From: Actinomortierella ambigua
Taxonomy: Eukaryota; Mortierellomycota; Mortierellomycetes; Mortierellales; Mortierellaceae
Length of the DNA stretch: 24,588 bases
Direction: 5' to 3'
Assembly (NCBI GenBank): GCA_016098155.1
Contig: JAAAJB010000536.1
Coordinates: 1 to 24,588, forward strand
The notes under the pieces are model-generated. The model searched no databases and was not told the origin of the DNA. It saw nothing but the letters and a program-made list of their open reading frames with translations. Shown here in pieces: positions 20,782-24,588 of this stretch; the stretch's first letter is position 1; every line of letters begins with the position of its first letter. The translations under genes were made by a program, and so were the position numbers.

Positions 20782-23047
20782 ATGAAGGGTCGGTATTTCT
20801 CCCTCCTGTTGATATCGCTGACAGCGGCCAACCTCACTGCATCTCAACAGAACCATGTTGCTCCTCAGCCTGTTGCGGGGCCCGCATACGCAAAGTACAA
20901 GAACAAGTTTTACATCAATGGCGGAGCAACAAGTTTAACCGCCAGCGTCCTCGGTTCCTCTGGTCAGTTCTTCGCTCTAGACCTCTCCAAGTCATGGACA
21001 TCAGTGTCACCAGCATGGATCCAACTACCCGATGGACCCAGAAAAGACTACCACGGTGCAGCCATGTCGCTTGATGGCAAGTTCCTCCTGACTTCTTGTA
21101 GCGTCGCATCCGTGTCCCATCGATTCTCTTTCGACACCAACACCTGGAGTGTATCCAAGGCTCCGTGTCGATCTGCAGCGTATGGTGTCTCCCCCGTGAC
21201 ACTAGGAACAGACGGTACAGCCCTCACTGCTGGTGGACGAGGCGTGGTTGGCGTTGCAGAACTGTACGAAATTTATTCGTTTGCAACAGACCAGGCCGTG
21301 ACGGTACCACTGCCAGATACAGCCGTCAACGGCACTCCGATTTTACCTGGAAGACAATACTACCAAGTCGTCTGGTCAGAACCTCTCAAGAGTGCCGTAT
21401 TCTTCGGTGGTTTTGGCTTACACGGCTCGAGCATCGGCACAGTGACCTTGTATCACCCCGAGTCTAAGCAGTGGAGTTTGATGGTAAGAATCGCCGATTG
21501 CACTGTGAAACCACTGCTCTAAATGCTCAGTTGATAATGGCAACCATTTCCATCCTCGACCCCTCAAACGTTATAGAAAACAACCGGCGCGAATAATACC
21601 AACAACTTTGGGCATTGTATGGCTATAAGTAAGTGTCTACGTTTCGCATTTTGTCGTGTTTTCCATGGTTGCCTCTCAATTCTATCGTCTCGTAACTTTT
21701 CGTTATCCTACCTTGTTTCGCGTAGCCGATGATGGCAAGACAATCCTTTCGTTTGGCGGGTATTTTGCTGAGCAGACTGGAGCAATTATCTTTAGCTCAA
21801 GTCTCTATATTTTGAACCTGACAACCGGTGTTTGGACTTTGGCTGTCGATTCTAGCTCTCAACGAGCAGATTCAGCCTGCACTATCGCTGGAGACTACTT
21901 TCTCCTGTGGGGAGGTAAGCAGACCGGGAGGTGTTTCCAACTACCAATAAGGATATGTTTCTCTCTAACGACCAATTCGGTCAAAGTAAACTTTTTGAAG
22001 CCAAGCATCGAGAATTATCAGTCGTCCAAACGTTCATCGGCCCTATACTCTCAGCATAAACTCACTCTGTTCTTCTTTCCAATGTTTCAATCTCCTTTCT
22101 CCCCATCCTCAGGTAGCTACAAACTCCAAGCTGGTATCAACACTACGCTCGACTTCGACAAACCATCGTCACCCGTGTTCATATACCAGATCTCCTTGAA
22201 TGCATGGGTTCAAGAGTACAAACCATCCGCCGAATACCTTAACCCAGGCGCAGGGACGCCGTCAGCTTCAGCCACATCATCTGTTCGACCATCATCCCCC
22301 TCATCATCCTCCTCATCCTCGCAAGGGCCCACCGACAACTCAACGAATGGCGGGACCTCGGGTGTTACGATCAACATTGGGGCCGTTGCAGGCGGAGTTG
22401 CTGGAGCCGCAATTGTGGTAGCAACTATTGGCTTCCTTGCATGGAGGCGCAAGAGGCAAGGCACAAAGCACTCTCATCGTAATGACTCGCCATCTGAGAT
22501 TGACCAACGTGGTTCCACAACAGACAAGGGACATGATCGCCAGGAGCATGACGCGAGACGGATGCCTCCTACGCCCACGCAAGCGGTGACCTACCACTCA
22601 CCTCAGTATGGATATGACCCTACCTATGATGCCGATGGAGCGATCGCCGACGATGGACGCAACGGCAAGGACGGTGACATGTACACTTCCATGCACTCCG
22701 TTTCATCGTCAACGACACTTCAGTATCCGCCATGGGGAGCCAGCCTCAAGGACAAATACACCGCACACGGGCCACAGTACCACGACCAGACAGTCATTGC
22801 CACTTCCGGTACAAGTACTGTGAGCGGAGCCTATTCCAGGCCCAATTCACCACATCCTCCTATATTGCCAGCTTCGTCGTACGATTACGTACCACCACCT
22901 CCCTCCTCGCTGCCATCTTCTCGCCCTGGCACGCGACGACCTCGCGGCCCACAAGCGCGAATGCAGAGACACACAGTGCGAGGACATTCCCCTACTTCAA
23001 ATGGAAGATGGGCGGAAGAGCGACCGGGACCTCAGTGGCAGCCTTGA
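20690..23047 (+). repeat. Right arm of the inverted kelch-gene duplication
   Basis: This arm carries the intact kelch gene and about 90 bp of its promoter. It matches the left arm in opposite orientation. It is the better preserved copy and so probably reflects the ancestral sequence more closely. Confidence 0.88.
20782..23047 (+). CDS. Kelch/galactose-oxidase-like propeller protein with one membrane span
   Basis: The exons are 20782-21483, 21577-21628, 21726-21914 and 22113-23047, giving 625 residues. A signal peptide (about 1-20) precedes a beta-propeller-like ectodomain with degenerate kelch units, such as GQFFALDLS, GAAMSLDGKFLLTS, SAVFFGGFG and DDGKTILSFGGYFAEQ. A Ser/Pro stalk (about 363-398) with seven consecutive serines leads to a single membrane helix (about 401-424, TINIGAVAGGVAGAAIVVAT) and a stop-transfer RRKR. 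The cytoplasmic tail of about 195 residues is rich in Ser, Tyr and Pro, with VPPPPSSLP. This gives a type I surface protein; ligand and role are unknown, and no copper-oxidase active site was identified, so oxidase activity is not claimed. Its start is supported by the homologous start region in the inverted copy. Intron 3 (198 nt) is a multiple of three with no stop, so retention would add 66 residues. Confidence 0.9.
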
Positions 23048-23205
23048 AGTGTAGTCAATGAGTAGGGATTGCTATGGGAATTCAGAGATATCGAATATAA
23101 AAAACAGTGCTATTTGATGGTAGAATGATGTTGGCCGTGCCACAGGGTTCTATTGCAAATCGGCAGAATGCTTCTTTCATCTCAAACTTCACCAGCGTGT
23201 AGCCT

Positions 23206-23800
23206 CTACTTTCCAGTCTCCATGACGATTTGGAGGCGAGGATGACCTTCCACCATGCGCTGTACCGCGGCATTGGTATCCGACATCGCCATCTTCTCTA
23301 TCATAGACCGGACATTGTGCTTAGCTGCAAAGTCAAGCATCTCCTGTGTGAGCCGACGACCTCCGATGAGAGAACCTATCAACGAAACGTTGCGAAAGAT
23401 CAACGATGTTGCGTTGACTTTCATGGGCTCTTCAGCCAAGGCCAGCATGATGGCGTGGCCATTGCCATTGCCCCAGCCAAGCAGTTGGCTGTAGTCTATA
23501 TTGGGTGCTAATGAAATGTTGAGTAGGATATCAGTCGTGCTAACCAATGTCTCTGTCTCTTCCTTCTTAAGTGAACTGGAGGTGCAAGGGCACTCTATAT
23601 CAGCTTGTGCCCGGTTTAATGGCAGTAGCTCGCGCACTCCAAAGGACACTCATATCTTACTTGATGAGCTTGGTTGCACCGAGCCTCTTTGCCCCATCGC
23701 GAGCTTTCTATATCTCGTAAATATGGCGAGGACTCTCCTTGGCTTTGAGCGCTGCAGCCGACTGAATGGCGAGGTGGCCTATTTGTATAATTGCTCTTGC
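23206..23800 (-). pseudogene. Zinc-type alcohol dehydrogenase relic (C-terminal half)
   Basis: On the minus strand, the 3' part (about 23556-23206) reads as the end of a zinc-dependent, cinnamyl-alcohol-dehydrogenase-like enzyme: TTDILLNISLAPNIDYSQLLG, AEEPMKVNATSLIFRNV, LIGSLIGGRRLTQEMLDFAA, HNVRSMIEKM and NAAVQRMVEGHPR. Further upstream (about 23785-23650) a Rossmann-fold remnant, IGHLAIQSAAALKAK and then KRLGATKLIK, is interrupted by in-frame stops (TAG after IYEI, TAA after LIK). The join between these parts is degenerate, and the zinc-binding N-terminal domain was not found upstream. The live enzymes reduce aldehydes with NADPH; this copy cannot. It ends at a TAG at 23206-23208, about 160 bp from the convergent kelch gene. 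Confidence 0.85.
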
Positions 23801-24524
23801 GGTTTGGTAGCAGGCTTGAGGTGATGGTGGTAGTGGAGATACAGAATCTGAAGCCCTCGCGCGACCCCGTGTTGTAAAAGCGGCTACTTACAGTCTCCCC
23901 GGCCAGCGCAGACTAAGGGACACGGAGAACGGTGTGAGCGAAAGGGAATGAGGAAACATTTTGAGAGCCTCTCGTTTGGCACAGGGCAAATGGTGACTGT
24001 TACTATTGGTTTCTTGGGTTTGGTCGGAAATCAACAAGTGGATATTATAATAACTCTTTACCGCGGTGAAGTGCTGTGGCGGACTGTGGGTGACACTGCT
24101 ATTCGAAAGAGATTAGCCTGCCAACCATGTGATGCGCGCGTGCGAGACTCTGAGTGGTTGACTATTACATGGCAAGCGCTCGAAGAGAGAGCATACGTTA
24201 CCGCAATGTAGTGGATTCCTGAAAGACGGCAATCATCAAAACAACTCTCACCCGGTAGGCTCTAATGTGGTAAGATTCACAATTCATAACTTGAAGTCGT
24301 ACCTCAATGAGAGCGTGCTCCTACGTATGTAACCTCCAGGCTTTAGCAACACTCAAATGTCAGGACAATGGATGTGCAAGCACCATCAAGCTGGGACGAT
24401 ACCTAGCACTGACGACAATAGAGAGATCGAGAGTTTACCATGGCAACATACTCACACTGCAGTAGTGCTGGGCGGACGTAGCATTCATCGATTGAATACT
24501 GTCATGTCACAGTACCTAGAGTCC
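23801..24524. other. Stretch without recognised genes at the right side
   Basis: No conserved coding region was found on either strand. The missing N-terminal half of the alcohol dehydrogenase relic would be expected here, but no zinc-binding motif was seen. If the edge feature at 24525-24588 is a true LTR element, part of this stretch would be its internal region. However, the minus strand shows only short frames with early stops and no Gag or Pol motif. Confidence 0.5.
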
Positions 24525-24588
24525 GCTCTGATACCATGACACTTTACCTTAAGTCCCCGAGTTATGCATGTTGAAAGAGAGGGAAATT
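24525..24588 (-). mobile_element. Candidate LTR retrotransposon edge with initiator-tRNA primer-binding site
   Basis: Read on the minus strand, TGGTATCAGAGC at 24536-24525 is the well-known primer-binding site of many copia-type elements, complementary to the 3' end of initiator tRNA-Met of plant type. The bases just before it are CA (24538-24537), the expected end of an LTR. The LTR would therefore extend beyond the window. No Gag or Pol coding was recognised downstream, so at best this is a decayed or solo remnant. Whether the fungal initiator tRNA has the matching 3' end is not known from this window. Confidence 0.35.

Noticed and set aside
23948..24211. 87-codon plus-strand frame near the right edge
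   Set aside because: No homology recognised, and no start context, splice sites or domain; left as unassigned sequence.

Overview
The window looks like nuclear DNA of a filamentous fungus, most likely an early-diverging one of the Mortierella type. This is inference from gene content and structure: many short GT-AG introns, C/T-rich leaders, fungal-type LYC1 and LysM proteins, and a kelch protein with a single membrane span. No rRNA, tRNA, CRISPR array or bacterial operon structure was seen. Gene models below were built by hand from splice sites and protein-family matches; no alignment or transcript data were available.

Left part (1-16034), conserved housekeeping genes. A Rab11-type GTPase (+, 1427-3408, 5 exons) faces a LYC1-type GNAT acetyltransferase (-, 3680-5072, 3 exons), with opposed AATAAA poly(A) signals 49 bp apart. 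A shared upstream region with a TATA box on each strand separates LYC1 from an AF10-like PHD/extended-PHD protein (+, 6430-9661, 5 exons plus a likely 5'UTR intron). That gene converges on PAF1 (-, 9926-11833, 4 exons), the core subunit of the Pol II-associated Paf1 complex. Between PAF1 and the next gene lies a broken coding relic (-, about 12043-12420). Then comes a secreted MINPP1-type inositol polyphosphate phosphatase (+, 12791-16034, 6 exons), whose catalytic RHG motif sits on a 13-nt microexon.

Right part (16035-24588), accessory region. A small secreted LysM protein with a probable GPI signal (-, 16862-17498) is followed by a large inverted duplication. The right arm is an intact kelch-propeller membrane protein (+, 20782-23047, 4 exons). 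The left arm is a head-to-head dead copy (-, 17995-20194) with stops, frameshifts, a deletion and three broken splice donors. A stretch of roughly 650 bp inside the dead copy is about 98% identical to the live copy while its flanks are far more diverged, which points to ectopic gene conversion. Beyond it lie a zinc-type alcohol dehydrogenase relic (-, about 23206-23800) and, at the right edge, a 12-base match to an initiator-tRNA primer-binding site, a candidate start of a copia-like LTR element on the minus strand.

The genes do not form one pathway. The most suggestive pairing is PAF1 beside the AF10-like gene, since both families connect to histone modification during transcription elongation. 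The main discovery value is in genome dynamics: the inverted kelch pair with patchwork identity, the triple GT-to-GA donor change, the microexon carrying a catalytic site, and several gene relics.
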